A stretch of DNA of 64,000 nucleotides from Burkholderia paludis (GCF_000732615.1 NZ_JPGL01000014.1:114466-178465); one strand, 5' to 3'. Positions 17,708 through 27,299 are shown, counted from the stretch's first letter. Notes: a model not told the origin generated them from the sequence alone. Made by a program: numbers and translations.

Positions 17708-17854
17708 GTGTTCCCGTGGCGCATGGACGCCGCACCGATGCCCGACAACACGCCGATTCCGCACGCACGCGGCTCGTTCGAGAAACTGCCCGAGGTCGTC
17801 GTCGCGATGACGCAACGCTACACGGTCCTGCGCGACCGAACGGAGGATGGATGA
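17708..17854 (+). pseudogene. C-terminal remnant of orbG (TauD-type dioxygenase)
   Basis: The frame reads FPWRMDAAPMPDNTPIPHAR then GSFEKLPEVVVAMT, and its stop overlaps the orbC start by ATGA. The spacing WR-x7-DN-x4-HAR-x2-F matches the last iron ligand region of TauD/SyrP-like oxygenases, the family of OrbG (aspartate beta-hydroxylation in ornibactin). Roughly 50 residues survive of about 330. The first iron ligands are absent, so it cannot be active. The 17469-17850 region contains no other recognisable gene. Confidence 0.6.
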
Positions 17855-18699
17855 CGCGTGGTACCGCCGCACTTTCCGCGCGCGGGCTGTCGGTAGGGTA
17901 TCGCGACCATGTCGTGATCGACGGGCTGGACCTGTCGATCGCGGCCGGCCGCGTCACCGCGCTGTGCGGACCGAACGGCTGCGGCAAGAGCACGCTGCTG
18001 CGCACGCTCGCGGGCCTGCAGCCCGCCCGTGCGGGCCAGGTCGAAGTGAACGGCACGCCGCTCGCGTCGTTGCGCCGTCGCGCGCTCGCGCGCGAGCTCA
18101 CGATGCTCGCGCAGTTCAACCAGATTCCGTCGGGCCTCACGGTGCGCGAGCTCGTCGCGTACGGGCGCTATGCGTATGGCGGTTTCCTGCGCGGCCTGTC
18201 GCGCGCCGACCATGCGGCGATCGACGAGGCGCTCGAGACGAGCGGCCTCGCCGGCGACGCGGGCCGCGACGTCGGCGCGTTGTCGGGCGGCGAGCGCCAG
18301 CGCGCGTGGATCGCGATGGCGCTCGCGCAGCAGGCGCCGATCGTGCTGCTCGACGAGCCGACGACCTATCTCGACATCCATCACCAGCTCGACATCCTCG
18401 ATGCGCTGCGCGCGCTGAACCGCGCACGCGGGCTGACGATCGTGTGGGTGCTGCACGACCTGAACCAGGCGGCCGCCTACAGCGACGAGATCGTGCTGAT
18501 GCGAGCGGGCCGACTCGTCGCGCAGGGCTCGCCCGATGCGATGCTCGATCCGGCGCGGCTGCGTGCAGCGTTCGGCGTCGAGATGCTGAAGCTCGCGCAT
18601 CCGCAGACGGGCGCGCCGATGTGCGTGCCGGCCTACGGGCCGTCCGCGTCGGGTGCGCCGCAGGCGTCCGGCGCCCTCGACCGGGATCTCGCCGTATGA
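17851..18699 (+). CDS. orbC: Ferric-ornibactin ABC transporter ATPase OrbC
   Basis: 282 residues from the ATG at 17851 with GGAGG just upstream. All ABC motifs are present: Walker A GPNGCGKST, signature LSGGERQRA, Walker B IVLLDEPTTYLD, and the switch His in VLHDLNQ. It is of the FecE/FhuC type used for ferric siderophore import at the inner membrane. It overlaps orbD by 4 bases, and orbC-D-F-B run without gaps as one operon. With orbH and orbG gone, it now follows orbS across 382 bases lacking an OrbS-type promoter. Confidence 0.85.
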   Translation: MTRGTAALSARGLSVGYRDHVVIDGLDLSIAAGRVTALCGPNGCGKSTLLRTLAGLQPARAGQVEVNGTPLASLRRRALARELTMLAQFNQIPSGLTVRELVAYGRYAYGGFLRGLSRADHAAIDEALETSGLAGDAGRDVGALSGGERQRAWIAMALAQQAPIVLLDEPTTYLDIHHQLDILDALRALNRARGLTIVWVLHDLNQAAAYSDEIVLMRAGRLVAQGSPDAMLDPARLRAAFGVEMLKLAHPQTGAPMCVPAYGPSASGAPQASGALDRDLAV

Positions 18700-20786
18700 C
18701 CACGTTCGCGATGCGCAGGCGCCGCGCGGCGGCGGGGAAGCGGGCGACCCCGGGACGGGCCGGCACGATCGCGCTCGGCCTCGTCGCGCTGATCGGGGCG
18801 CTCGCCGCGCTGCGCGTCGCCCCCGATCTGCGCGCGTGGTGGGACGCCGCGCCCGGCAGCGACGACGCCGCGCTCGCGCACGTGTTCCTGTTCGACCTCA
18901 ACCTGCCGCGGGTCGCGGCGGCGCTCGTCGCGGGCGGCTGCCTCGGCGTGGCGGGTGCGCTGTTCCAGTCGCTCACGCGCAATCCGCTCGCGTCGCCCGA
19001 CCTGCTCGGCGTGACGGGCGGCGCCCAGCTCGGCCTGCTCGCGGCGATGCTCGTGCCGGCGCTGGCCGGTGTCGCGTCGGTGCCGCTGCTGTTCGCCTGC
19101 GGGCTGGCCGCTGCCGCATGCGCGATCGTCGCGGCCGGCGGCTGGCGCGCGACGCCGTTGCGGCTCGTGCTCGCGGGCAGCGTGTGCATGCTGCTGTTTT
19201 CCGCGCTGTCGACGCTCGTGCTCGCGTTTTTCGAAGAGAACATCGCGGGCGCCGCGCTGTGGAGCAGCGGCAGTCTCTACCAACCGGGCGCGGCGGGCCT
19301 CGCGCTCGCCGCGCGCTGGCTCGTCGTGCCGCTGGTCGCACTGCCGTTCGTGATCCGGCCGCTGGATCCGCTGACGCTCGGCGACGAGGCGGCGGCCGCG
19401 GCCGGCGTGCGTGTCGATGCGACACGGCTCGCCGCGACGCTCGTCGCGGTCGCGTTCACGAGCGTGGCCGTCAGTATCGCGGGCCCGCTGTCGTATGTCG
19501 GCCTGGTCGCGCCGAACCTGCTGCGCCAGGTGCGCGGGGCGCGCGCGGCGCGGCTCGGCGTGCTGGTGCCGCTGTCGGCGCTCGCGGGCGGCGCGCTCGT
19601 GCTCGGCACCGACAGCGCGGTGCTCGCGTCGGGTCTCGACGCGACGCTGTCGACCGGCGTGGCGATCGCGCTGGTCGGCACGCCGCTGATGCTGGCGATG
19701 ATCCGGCACGGCGCCGCGTGGTCGGGCGTGCTGCACGCGGATGGCGAGCGCGCGGCGGGCGGTGGCGCGACGCGGCTCGTCGGCTGGCTCGAACGGCTCG
19801 GCTGGCCGTGGCGCACGGTGCTGTTCGTCGTGGCCGGCGTGCTCGCGATGCTCGTCGGCGCGTCGGCAGGCCCCGAATGGCTGTCGCCGGCCCGCTGGTT
19901 CGCCGCGCTGTCCGGCCACGATGCGCTCGCGCGGATGCTGATCGACCTGCGCCTGCCGCGCCTGCTGTGCGCGCTGCTCGCCGGTGCGTTGCTGGCAGCC
20001 AGCGGCGTCGCGATGCAGAGCGTCGTGCGCAATCCGCTCGCGGGCCCCGAAGTGCTCGGCGTCACGCAGGGCGCGGGGCTCGTCACGCTGGCTGCGCTGT
20101 CGACGTGGCCGCTGATGGGCCACATGACGCTCGCGGCGGCCGCGCTGATCGGCGGCGGGCTGTCGCTGGCGATCACGCTCGCGCTGAATCACCGGCAGCG
20201 CTATGCGCCGCTCGCGGTGGCGCTGACGGGCATCGTGACCGGCGCGTTGTGGACCACGCTCGCGCAATGGCTGATCACGCAGGAGAGCGTGCAGCCGGCA
20301 CGCTTCGTCGTGTGGCTCGTCGGCGGCACCTATGGCCGGAGCTGGGGCGAGGTGTCGATGCTGCTGCCGTGGTGCGTGCTCGCGGTGCCCGCGTTCGCGT
20401 GGCTCGCGAAGCCGCTCGACATGCTCGCGCTCGGGGACGACCAGGCGGCCGTGCTCGGACTGCCGGTGGCCGCGCTGCGGCCGCTCGCGCTGACGATCGC
20501 GACCCTCGCAGCGTGCGCGGCCGTGGCGGCGGTCGGGCCGGTGGGCTTCATCGGGTTGATGGCGCCGCACGTCGCGACGATGCTCGGCGCGCGCCGGCAC
20601 CGCACGCGGCTGTGGCTCGCGGCCGCGTGCGGCGCGCTGATCCTCGGAGTCGCGGATCTCGCGGCGCGCACGGTCGTTGCGCCGCGCGAAGTGCCGGCCG
20701 GGGTGCTGACCGCACTGATCGGCGCGCCGTACCTGCTCGGACTGCTGATTATCGAGGGGCGCCGCGCGCGGCGCGCACGGCGATGA
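18696..20786 (+). CDS. orbD: Ferric-ornibactin permease OrbD, fused FecCD pair
   Basis: 696 residues, twice the usual FecCD size. Two homologous halves are visible: the first has NLPRVAAALVAGGCLGVAGA with RNPLASPDLLGVTGG, the second DLRLPRLLCALLAGALLAAS with RNPLAGPEVLGVTQG; both carry the GxxxLxxxGxxxQxxxRNPLAxPxxLG core. This is the FhuB-like arrangement, in which one chain forms the whole channel. ATG at 18696 overlaps the orbC stop (ATGA). Moves ferric ornibactin across the inner membrane with OrbC and OrbB. Confidence 0.87.
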   Translation: MTTFAMRRRRAAAGKRATPGRAGTIALGLVALIGALAALRVAPDLRAWWDAAPGSDDAALAHVFLFDLNLPRVAAALVAGGCLGVAGALFQSLTRNPLASPDLLGVTGGAQLGLLAAMLVPALAGVASVPLLFACGLAAAACAIVAAGGWRATPLRLVLAGSVCMLLFSALSTLVLAFFEENIAGAALWSSGSLYQPGAAGLALAARWLVVPLVALPFVIRPLDPLTLGDEAAAAAGVRVDATRLAATLVAVAFTSVAVSIAGPLSYVGLVAPNLLRQVRGARAARLGVLVPLSALAGGALVLGTDSAVLASGLDATLSTGVAIALVGTPLMLAMIRHGAAWSGVLHADGERAAGGGATRLVGWLERLGWPWRTVLFVVAGVLAMLVGASAGPEWLSPARWFAALSGHDALARMLIDLRLPRLLCALLAGALLAASGVAMQSVVRNPLAGPEVLGVTQGAGLVTLAALSTWPLMGHMTLAAAALIGGGLSLAITLALNHRQRYAPLAVALTGIVTGALWTTLAQWLITQESVQPARFVVWLVGGTYGRSWGEVSMLLPWCVLAVPAFAWLAKPLDMLALGDDQAAVLGLPVAALRPLALTIATLAACAAVAAVGPVGFIGLMAPHVATMLGARRHRTRLWLAAACGALILGVADLAARTVVAPREVPAGVLTALIGAPYLLGLLIIEGRRARRARR

Positions 20787-21583
20787 CGCCGATGCCGGAC
20801 GGCGTGCGCGCCACGCGTTTCTCGGCGTTTGCGCCGCAACCGTTCGCCGACCATCTCGACGCCGTCTGGCTCGGCATGCCTGACGACGCGCATGCGCCGG
20901 GCCGCATCGTCGTGCCGGTCGGCGCATTGCCCGCGCATCGCGATGCGGTGCTCGACGCGATGGTCCGTCACTACGGCGGCGATCCGGCACGGCATGCGCG
21001 CGCGCTGATGTCGCAATGGAGCAAATACTATTTCGGCCGCGCGGCGCCGGCCGGCGTGGTTGCCGCGCTGACGCTCGGCCGGCCGCTCGACATGACGCCC
21101 GAGCGCACGTTCGTCGCACTCGACGACGGGATGCCCGCCGCGCTGTATTTCGCGAACGACGCGCTCGGCGCGCCGTGCGACGACCCGGCGTCGCGCTACG
21201 CGGGGCTCATCGCGCATCTCGGCGCGGTGATCGACCTGCTCGCGGCGATGGGCCGCGTCACGCCGCGCGTGCTGTGGAACAACGCGGGCAACCTGCTCGA
21301 CTATCTGCTCGACGTCTATCGTTCGCTGCCGTGCGTGGCCGATCCCGCCCGCGACGCCGGCTGGCTGTTCGGCCCGACCTGCGTCGACGGCGAGCCGAAT
21401 CCGCTGCGCACGCCGGTGCGCGATGCCGTGCCGCGCTCGCCGCTGCTGCCGACGCCGTTCCGCGCGCGCCGCGTGTGCTGCCTGCGCTATGAAATTCCTG
21501 GAGAAACGCAACTGTGTGGAAGCTGCCCCCTGCTACTGACGATGGACGACGCGGCGCTGGCCGGGCAGGGCGCGATCCGGTGA
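20783..21583 (+). CDS. orbF: Ferric-siderophore reductase OrbF (FhuF-like)
   Basis: 266 residues. The C-terminus carries the FhuF-type 2Fe-2S ligands, two adjacent Cys then C-x2-C ([19 protein letters not shown]). The central part has [12 protein letters not shown], typical for the family. It should reduce iron in the siderophore complex in the cytoplasm, releasing it. The start ATG overlaps the orbD stop and its own stop overlaps the orbB start (TGATG). Siderophore-interacting function is inferred from family and position. Confidence 0.82.
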   Translation: MTPMPDGVRATRFSAFAPQPFADHLDAVWLGMPDDAHAPGRIVVPVGALPAHRDAVLDAMVRHYGGDPARHARALMSQWSKYYFGRAAPAGVVAALTLGRPLDMTPERTFVALDDGMPAALYFANDALGAPCDDPASRYAGLIAHLGAVIDLLAAMGRVTPRVLWNNAGNLLDYLLDVYRSLPCVADPARDAGWLFGPTCVDGEPNPLRTPVRDAVPRSPLLPTPFRARRVCCLRYEIPGETQLCGSCPLLLTMDDAALAGQGAIR

Positions 21584-22602
21584 TGCGCGCCGGCCGCCGG
21601 CACGCGCTCGGTGTACTGGCCGCGCTCGGCGCGGCCGCGTCGTCGGGCGCCGTCGCCGCCGCGCTCGATGCGTCCGGCGCGCCGGGCCCGCGCGGGGCGG
21701 GCGCCGTGTCGCTGGCCGGCAATCCCGTCGTCTCGCAGGCCAGCGCGACGATGCCGGTGCGGCCGCTGCGGGTGGTCGCACTCGATTTCATGTTCGCGGA
21801 ATGCGCGGTCGCGCTCGACCTCGTGCCGGTCGGGATGGCCGATCCGGCGTTCTATCCGGGCTGGCTCGGCTATGCGAGCGACCGGCTCGCGCACGTGACC
21901 GATATCGGCACGCGGCAGGAGCCGGGGCTCGAGGCAATCGCCGCGGTCAGGCCGGATCTGATCATCGGCGTCGGTTTCCGCCATGCGCCGATTTTCGGTG
22001 CGCTCGACCGGATCGCGCCGACGATCCTGTTCCAGTTCAGCCCGGATGTGTCCGACGACGGCGGGGCACCCGTCACGCAGCTCGACTGGATGCGGCAGAT
22101 CTTCCGGACGATCGGGGCGGTGACGGGGCGCGACGCACGCGCGCAGGCGGTCGGCGCGCGGCTCGACGCGGGAATCGCGCGCAATGCGGCGCGACTCGCG
22201 GCCGCGGGCCGCAAGGGCGAGCGCATCGCGCTGTTGCAGGATCTCGGCTTGCCCGACCGCTACTGGGCCTATACGGGCAACAGCATGTCGGCGGGCCTCG
22301 CGCGCGCGCTCGGGCTCGATCCATGGCCCGGCAAGCCGACGCTGGAAGGCACGCTTTACGTGACGTCGGCCGACTTGCTCAGGCAGCGCGGCCTGGCCGT
22401 GCTGTTCGTGACCGCATCGGGCATGGAGGTGCCGCTGTCGGCGAAGCTCGACTCGCCGGTATGGCGCTTCGTGCCCGCACTGCGCGAGCGCCGGATCGCG
22501 CTCGTCGAACGCAATATCTGGGGGTTCGGCGGGCCGATGTCGGCCCTGAAACTGGCCGACGTGATGGCCGACACGATGCTGAGGCTGCCGGCCGCGCGCT
22601 GA
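21583..22602 (+). CDS. orbB: Ferric-ornibactin periplasmic binding protein OrbB
   Basis: 339 residues from the ATG at 21583 inside TGATG. The signal region ([20 protein letters not shown]) has twin Arg and may be a Tat signal. The fold is that of FhuD/BtuF-like class III binding proteins ([21 protein letters not shown] near the start, [15 protein letters not shown] at the first lobe edge, and a long hinge helix with [12 protein letters not shown]). It hands ferric ornibactin to OrbD/OrbC. Last gene of the operon; 220 non-coding bases follow before orbE, which converges. Confidence 0.85.
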   Translation: MRAGRRHALGVLAALGAAASSGAVAAALDASGAPGPRGAGAVSLAGNPVVSQASATMPVRPLRVVALDFMFAECAVALDLVPVGMADPAFYPGWLGYASDRLAHVTDIGTRQEPGLEAIAAVRPDLIIGVGFRHAPIFGALDRIAPTILFQFSPDVSDDGGAPVTQLDWMRQIFRTIGAVTGRDARAQAVGARLDAGIARNAARLAAAGRKGERIALLQDLGLPDRYWAYTGNSMSAGLARALGLDPWPGKPTLEGTLYVTSADLLRQRGLAVLFVTASGMEVPLSAKLDSPVWRFVPALRERRIALVERNIWGFGGPMSALKLADVMADTMLRLPAAR

Positions 22603-22822
22603 ATGCGCGGCGGCAGGCATGCCGCCGGGCGCCGTCGGCCCGACGGGCAGGAGGCGGCCTCGGGGCGATCGGCGGTGGCGGGCCCGGGCGGCCACGCCGT
22701 GCGCCACTGCGTTGCCCGGCCCGCATCGACGTGGCGGAATGCGCGGCGACCTGCCGGTGCCGGACGAATCTCGCCGGCGCCCCGCCAGGGCCGCGCATCG
22801 GCCACCCTTCATCGGCCGCCGG

Positions 22823-24568
22823 TTACGCGCTCAGCGTGTCGGCGCCATCCCGGATGCGCGACCGCGCGGGCGCCGTGTCGCTCACGATGCGGCCGTTGTC
22901 GAGCTTCAGCAGCCGGTCGGCCAGATCGAAATAGCGGTCGTCGTGCGTGATCACGATCACGGCCTTGCCGCGCGCACGCAGCTCGGGCAGCAACTGCTCG
23001 TAGAACACGGCCTTGAACGACGGATCCTGATCGGCCGCCCATTCGTCGAACAGGTAGAACGGCCGGTCCTCCAGATAGGCGACGACGAGCGCGAGCCGCT
23101 TGCGCTGTCCGGTCGACAGTGCGCGGGTCGAGAACGCGCCGTCCACCACCTTGACCTTGTGGTCGAGCGCGAGCTTCGCGACGAGCGCATTCGCGCGCGC
23201 ATCGGCCTGTGCGCGGGACGGATCGTCCGGATCGACGATGCCGAGCAGCGCGTCGAACAGGTGAAAGTCGTTGAACACCGCGCTGAAGCGCTGCCGATAC
23301 GCCGCGCGCTCGCGCCAGCCGATCGTGCGGCCGTCGACCTCGATCGTGCCTTGCTCGGGCTCGTAGAGGCCCGTCAGCACCTTCGCGAGCGTCGTCTTGC
23401 CGCTGCCGTTGCCGCCGACGATGAACACGAGTTCGCCGGGTTTGATGGTCAGGTCGATCGGCCCGATGCCGAACATCCGCTCGTCGCGCTCGTGGAAATA
23501 CGCGTGGGTGACGCCGCGCAGCGTGACGGCGCCGGCCGGCGGCACGTCGGGCGCGTCGGCCGCGGGCGGCGCCGTGCGCAGCGCGCCGAATTCGGCCATC
23601 ACGCCTTCGATCCGCGCGAGCGACACGCGGGCCGCGTTGAGGGTCGGCAGGTTGTTCAGCAACCCGTCGAGCGGAACGAGCATGAACAGGAACACGACGA
23701 CGTAGCCGGCCGCCGCGGCCGGATCGGCATGCACGCCGAGTTGCGGCCAGAACGACGCGACGCCGAGGAACACGTAGAACAGGAAGATGATCCAGCCGAC
23801 GCCGACCGCGTATGCGCTGAACGCGCGGCGGCGGTGGTCGCGCACCTCGCCGATCGCGGCGCCGAGCTGTCCGTCGACGAACTGCCGTGCGCGGGCGTCG
23901 TGCAGCTTCAGTTCCTTCGCGCCGGAGAACAGCGAGCCGAGATGGCCGAACAGGCGGTCCTGCGCGCGGCCGGCCGCTTCGAGCGACGCGATCGCGCGGC
24001 GGTCGCCGGTGTGGTAGCCGACCGAGCCGGCGACGATCGCGGCCAGCGCCAGCAGGCACACGGGCCACGACAGCCACGCGAGATAGCCGAGGCAGCCGAA
24101 CACGATCGAGCCGTGCATGACGAGGTTCGGCAGCGCGAAGAACAGCATCGACACGTTGGTCGCGTCGTCGGTCAGCACCGACTGCACGGGCGCCGCGCCG
24201 ATCCGCTCGATGTCGCGCAGCTCGGCCGCGCCGACGCGCCGTGCGAGATGCACGCGCAGCCGCGCCATCGTGTCCTGCGACAGGCGGGCGAACAGCGTGC
24301 CGGACACGATCCGCGTGACCAGCGCGATCACCGCGCACAGCGCGAAGCGCCACGCGAGCTGCGTATCGGCCGCGCCCGGCTGCGACAGCGCCCGGTTCAG
24401 CGTCGCGACGAGCAGCACGCTCGCGACGCCGTTCAGCACGCACGCGGTGAGCGCCAGCGCGAGCGACGCACGGCTTTCGCGCAGCAGCGCAAGGATCAGG
24501 CGCGCAGCGGGGCGGGCGGGAGCGGCGTCGGGCGGCGGCGGGGAAGAGGGCTCGTGGGCGGCAGTCAT
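22823..24568 (-). CDS. orbE: Ornibactin-type exporter OrbE (PvdE-like ABC transporter)
   Basis: 581 residues from the ATG at 24568 (an in-frame TTG at 24574 is the alternative). Six membrane segments in the first 300 residues are followed by a nucleotide-binding domain: Walker A GGNGSGKTTL, signature STGQRKRL, Walker B FYLFDEWAADQDP. This is the cyclic peptide exporter family (SyrD/PvdE), which moves the siderophore peptide into the periplasm. No peptide synthetase gene is left beside it, so its substrate in this strain is unclear. Divergent from orbA with an OrbS-type promoter of its own. Confidence 0.85.
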   Translation of the reverse strand: MTAAHEPSSPPPPDAAPARPAARLILALLRESRASLALALTACVLNGVASVLLVATLNRALSQPGAADTQLAWRFALCAVIALVTRIVSGTLFARLSQDTMARLRVHLARRVGAAELRDIERIGAAPVQSVLTDDATNVSMLFFALPNLVMHGSIVFGCLGYLAWLSWPVCLLALAAIVAGSVGYHTGDRRAIASLEAAGRAQDRLFGHLGSLFSGAKELKLHDARARQFVDGQLGAAIGEVRDHRRRAFSAYAVGVGWIIFLFYVFLGVASFWPQLGVHADPAAAAGYVVVFLFMLVPLDGLLNNLPTLNAARVSLARIEGVMAEFGALRTAPPAADAPDVPPAGAVTLRGVTHAYFHERDERMFGIGPIDLTIKPGELVFIVGGNGSGKTTLAKVLTGLYEPEQGTIEVDGRTIGWRERAAYRQRFSAVFNDFHLFDALLGIVDPDDPSRAQADARANALVAKLALDHKVKVVDGAFSTRALSTGQRKRLALVVAYLEDRPFYLFDEWAADQDPSFKAVFYEQLLPELRARGKAVIVITHDDRYFDLADRLLKLDNGRIVSDTAPARSRIRDGADTLSA

Positions 24569-24651
24569 CGGCAACGTGGGCGAACGGAGGGCAGGCGAAA
24601 ACGCGGAAGCGGCGGACGAGCGGGGTCCCGGTCCGGCGTTCCTCCGTGTGA

Positions 24652-24676
24652 GACGAACGGGCCGCGCAAATGTTTA
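24652..24676 (-). promoter_or_regulatory. OrbS-dependent promoter of orbE
   Basis: On the minus strand TAAA (24676-24673), 17 bases, CGTC (24655-24652). This matches the OrbS/PvdS pattern TAAA-N17-CGTC exactly and lies 84 bases upstream of the orbE ATG. Activity is inferred. Confidence 0.7.
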
Positions 24677-24725
24677 CCGGATGGCCCGCAGGACCAGCCG
24701 GGCGGGGTGATTGCTTACAAAACGG

Positions 24726-24750
24726 TAAAAAATCGGCGGCGTCATTCGTC
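24726..24750 (+). promoter_or_regulatory. OrbS-dependent promoter facing orbA
   Basis: TAAA (24726-24729), 17 bases, CGTC (24747-24750). It is the mirror partner of the orbE promoter. In intact loci the promoter in this position drives the synthetase genes (orbI onward); here the next gene is the receptor, 345 bases away. I find no gene or clear remnant in 24751-25094. Confidence 0.7.
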
Positions 24751-25094
24751 ACCCCAGGGGTGAAGCCGCCACAAGCGGCTCCGAGGCACGTCTGGAGCGG
24801 AAGACGTCGTTCATCCGACGCGGCTCCGGGCGGCGGCGCAGCGCCCGATCCGCACGTGGCGCGATCGAGGCTGCGGCAGGCGGGCGGATGAACGGCGACG
24901 CACGCGCCGCGCGCCGGCAATCCGTGCATCGCCTCGCCCGGGAGCAACGACGGGATCGCGTGCGCCGGTGACGCGGGCGCGGCCCGGGCGGCGTGGGGAA
25001 AACGACAGAAAAACGGGGCAAGCGCGAGCCGCATGGTTCGCGCTTTTCGACAAAGGTGCGGTCGGAGACCGCAAGACAAGTGGAGCAAAGGAAG

Positions 25095-27299
25095 ATGGAG
25101 TGGGCAACAGGCACGCGTTTGCGTGCGATCGCAGCCGCGGCAGGCGTGGCGTTCGGTGCGGCGGCAGGACAGGCGCATGCCCAGGCGGCGCCGGCCGAGA
25201 ACGCGGGCGCCGCGGCGTCGGCCGGCAGTGCGCAGAACGGCACGCTGCCGGCGATCAGCGTCAACGCGGCCTCGGAGGGAGACGGCACGGTCGGGCTCGT
25301 CGCGAAGCGCAGCCGGACCGGCACGAAGACCGATACGCCGATCAACGAAATTCCGCAGACGATCAACGTCGTCACCGCGCAGCAGATCGAGATGACCGGC
25401 GCAACCGACGTGAACATGGCGCTGCGCTACGTGCCGGGCTTCTCGTCGTACGGCACGGACAACCGGTCGGACTGGTACTCGGCGCTGCGCGGCTTCACGC
25501 CGACCGCGTACGTGAACGGGCTGCAGGTGCCGAACACGATCAACCTCGCGAGCTGGCGCGTCGATCCGTACATGATCGACAGCATCACCGTGCTGCGCGG
25601 GCCGACCTCGGTGCTGTACGGCGCGGGCGATCCCGGCGCGATCGTCGACGTGCAGACCAAGCTCGCCGACGGCGAGCGCGTGCGCGAGGCCGGCGTGCAG
25701 ATCGGCAACTACGCGCGCAAGGAATTCATGCTCGACGTCGGCGACAAGCTCGACCCGGACGGCAAGTACGCGTACCGGTTCGTCGGCGTCGCACGCGACG
25801 GCAACGCGCTGACCGGCCCGAACAACGACCAGCGCGTCGCGCTCGCGCCGTCGTTCCGCTGGCGCCCGAACGCGGACACGTCGCTGACCCTGTCGGCCAC
25901 CTATCTGCAGGACTGGGGCGACATCTCGTCGAACTTCCTGCCCGCGGTGGGAACGGTGCTGCCGAACCCGAACGGGCAGCTCGGCAAGGATGTCTACCTG
26001 GGCGACCCGAACTTCAATTACTACCGCAAGAAGCAGTGGTCGGTCGGCTACCAGTTCGAGCAGAACCTGACGCCGGCATGGACGTTCCGGCAGAACGTGC
26101 GTCTCATGCACCTGTCGCTCGACAACGGCTCGGTGTACGGCGGCGGCCTGGTCGACGGCAGCCTGACCGACGTGTCGCGCTGGGCCGGCGTGTTCCAGAT
26201 GAACTACAGCCGCTTCGACATCGACAACAACCTGCAGGGGCGGTTCTCGACGGGGCCGCTCGACCACACGCTGCTGCTCGGCTTCCAGTACAACCGGCAG
26301 ACCGCGACCGACAGCGAATGGGTGGCCGCAGCGCCGCCGCTGAACATCTACAACCCGGTCTACACGCCGGTCACGCTGTCGGTGTTCTCGCCGCCGAACA
26401 CCACGTACCGTACCAACACGTACACGGCGATGAACACGTTCGGCCTGTACGCGCAGGACCAGATCAAGTGGAACCGCTGGACGCTGACGCTCGGCGGCCG
26501 CGAGGACTGGGTCAACATGCGCATGGACGATCGCGAGGGCGGCACGCAGACGAAGGCGGACGTCACGGCGTTCACCGGCCGCGTCGGCCTGACGTACCAG
26601 GGCGATTACGGGCTGGCGCCGTACATCAGCTATGCAACGTCGTTCAACCCGCTGATCGGCGTGAACCTGCTCGGCGGCGGGCTGCCGCAGCCGACGCGCG
26701 GCAAGCAGATCGAGGCCGGCCTGCGCTGGCAGCCGCCCGGCAAGAACCTGATGCTGAACGCGGCGATCTACCAGATCAACCAGACCAACGGGATCACGCC
26801 GGCGCTGCTGAGCCAGGACGATAGCGGCACGAAGTCCGTGCAGACCGGCGAGGTGCGTGCGCGCGGGATCGAGTTGAGCGCGACCGGCAAGCTCACGCAG
26901 AACCTGTCGCTGATCGCGTCGTATGTCTACCAGGACGTCAAGGTCATCAAGGCGAACGACGACACGCTGAACAACTGGCCGGTCGACATTCCGCGTCCGC
27001 GCCAGATGGCGTCGCTGTGGACCGACTGGACGTGGCACACGGGGCCGCTCGCGGGCTTCGGGCTCGGCGGCGGCATTCGCTACCAGAGCGCGTCGGCCGG
27101 CGCGTCCGACAACTCGCTGACGGTATCGAGCGTCACGCTGTTCGACGCGGGCCTGCATTACGACACGCGCAACTGGCGCTTCTCCGTGAACGGGACCAAC
27201 CTGTTCAACCGCCGCTTCATCAGCGGCTGCCAGTCGTACAGCGTCTGCGTGTTCGGCAACGACCGTACGGTGATCGCGACCGCGAAATACAACTGGTGA
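25095..27299 (+). CDS. orbA: Ferric-ornibactin TonB-dependent receptor OrbA
   Basis: 734 residues from the ATG at 25095, with GGAG 9 bases upstream. The signal peptide ends at AGQAHA. The plug domain starts about residue 80 (EIPQTINVVTAQQIEMTGA; SITVLRGPTSVLYGAGDPG) and a 22-strand barrel follows, ending in VIATAKYNW with a terminal aromatic. There is no N-terminal signalling (STN) domain, consistent with OrbS having no anti-sigma partner here. It takes up ferric ornibactin at the outer membrane. In known loci pvdA precedes it and pvdF and orbL follow; none is present. Confidence 0.87.
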   Translation: MEWATGTRLRAIAAAAGVAFGAAAGQAHAQAAPAENAGAAASAGSAQNGTLPAISVNAASEGDGTVGLVAKRSRTGTKTDTPINEIPQTINVVTAQQIEMTGATDVNMALRYVPGFSSYGTDNRSDWYSALRGFTPTAYVNGLQVPNTINLASWRVDPYMIDSITVLRGPTSVLYGAGDPGAIVDVQTKLADGERVREAGVQIGNYARKEFMLDVGDKLDPDGKYAYRFVGVARDGNALTGPNNDQRVALAPSFRWRPNADTSLTLSATYLQDWGDISSNFLPAVGTVLPNPNGQLGKDVYLGDPNFNYYRKKQWSVGYQFEQNLTPAWTFRQNVRLMHLSLDNGSVYGGGLVDGSLTDVSRWAGVFQMNYSRFDIDNNLQGRFSTGPLDHTLLLGFQYNRQTATDSEWVAAAPPLNIYNPVYTPVTLSVFSPPNTTYRTNTYTAMNTFGLYAQDQIKWNRWTLTLGGREDWVNMRMDDREGGTQTKADVTAFTGRVGLTYQGDYGLAPYISYATSFNPLIGVNLLGGGLPQPTRGKQIEAGLRWQPPGKNLMLNAAIYQINQTNGITPALLSQDDSGTKSVQTGEVRARGIELSATGKLTQNLSLIASYVYQDVKVIKANDDTLNNWPVDIPRPRQMASLWTDWTWHTGPLAGFGLGGGIRYQSASAGASDNSLTVSSVTLFDAGLHYDTRNWRFSVNGTNLFNRRFISGCQSYSVCVFGNDRTVIATAKYNW

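Noticed and set aside
24751..25094. Search for remnants of orbI, orbJ, orbK or pvdA before orbA
   Set aside because: No frame shows synthetase, acetyltransferase or hydroxylase motifs; the deletion seems clean at this side.
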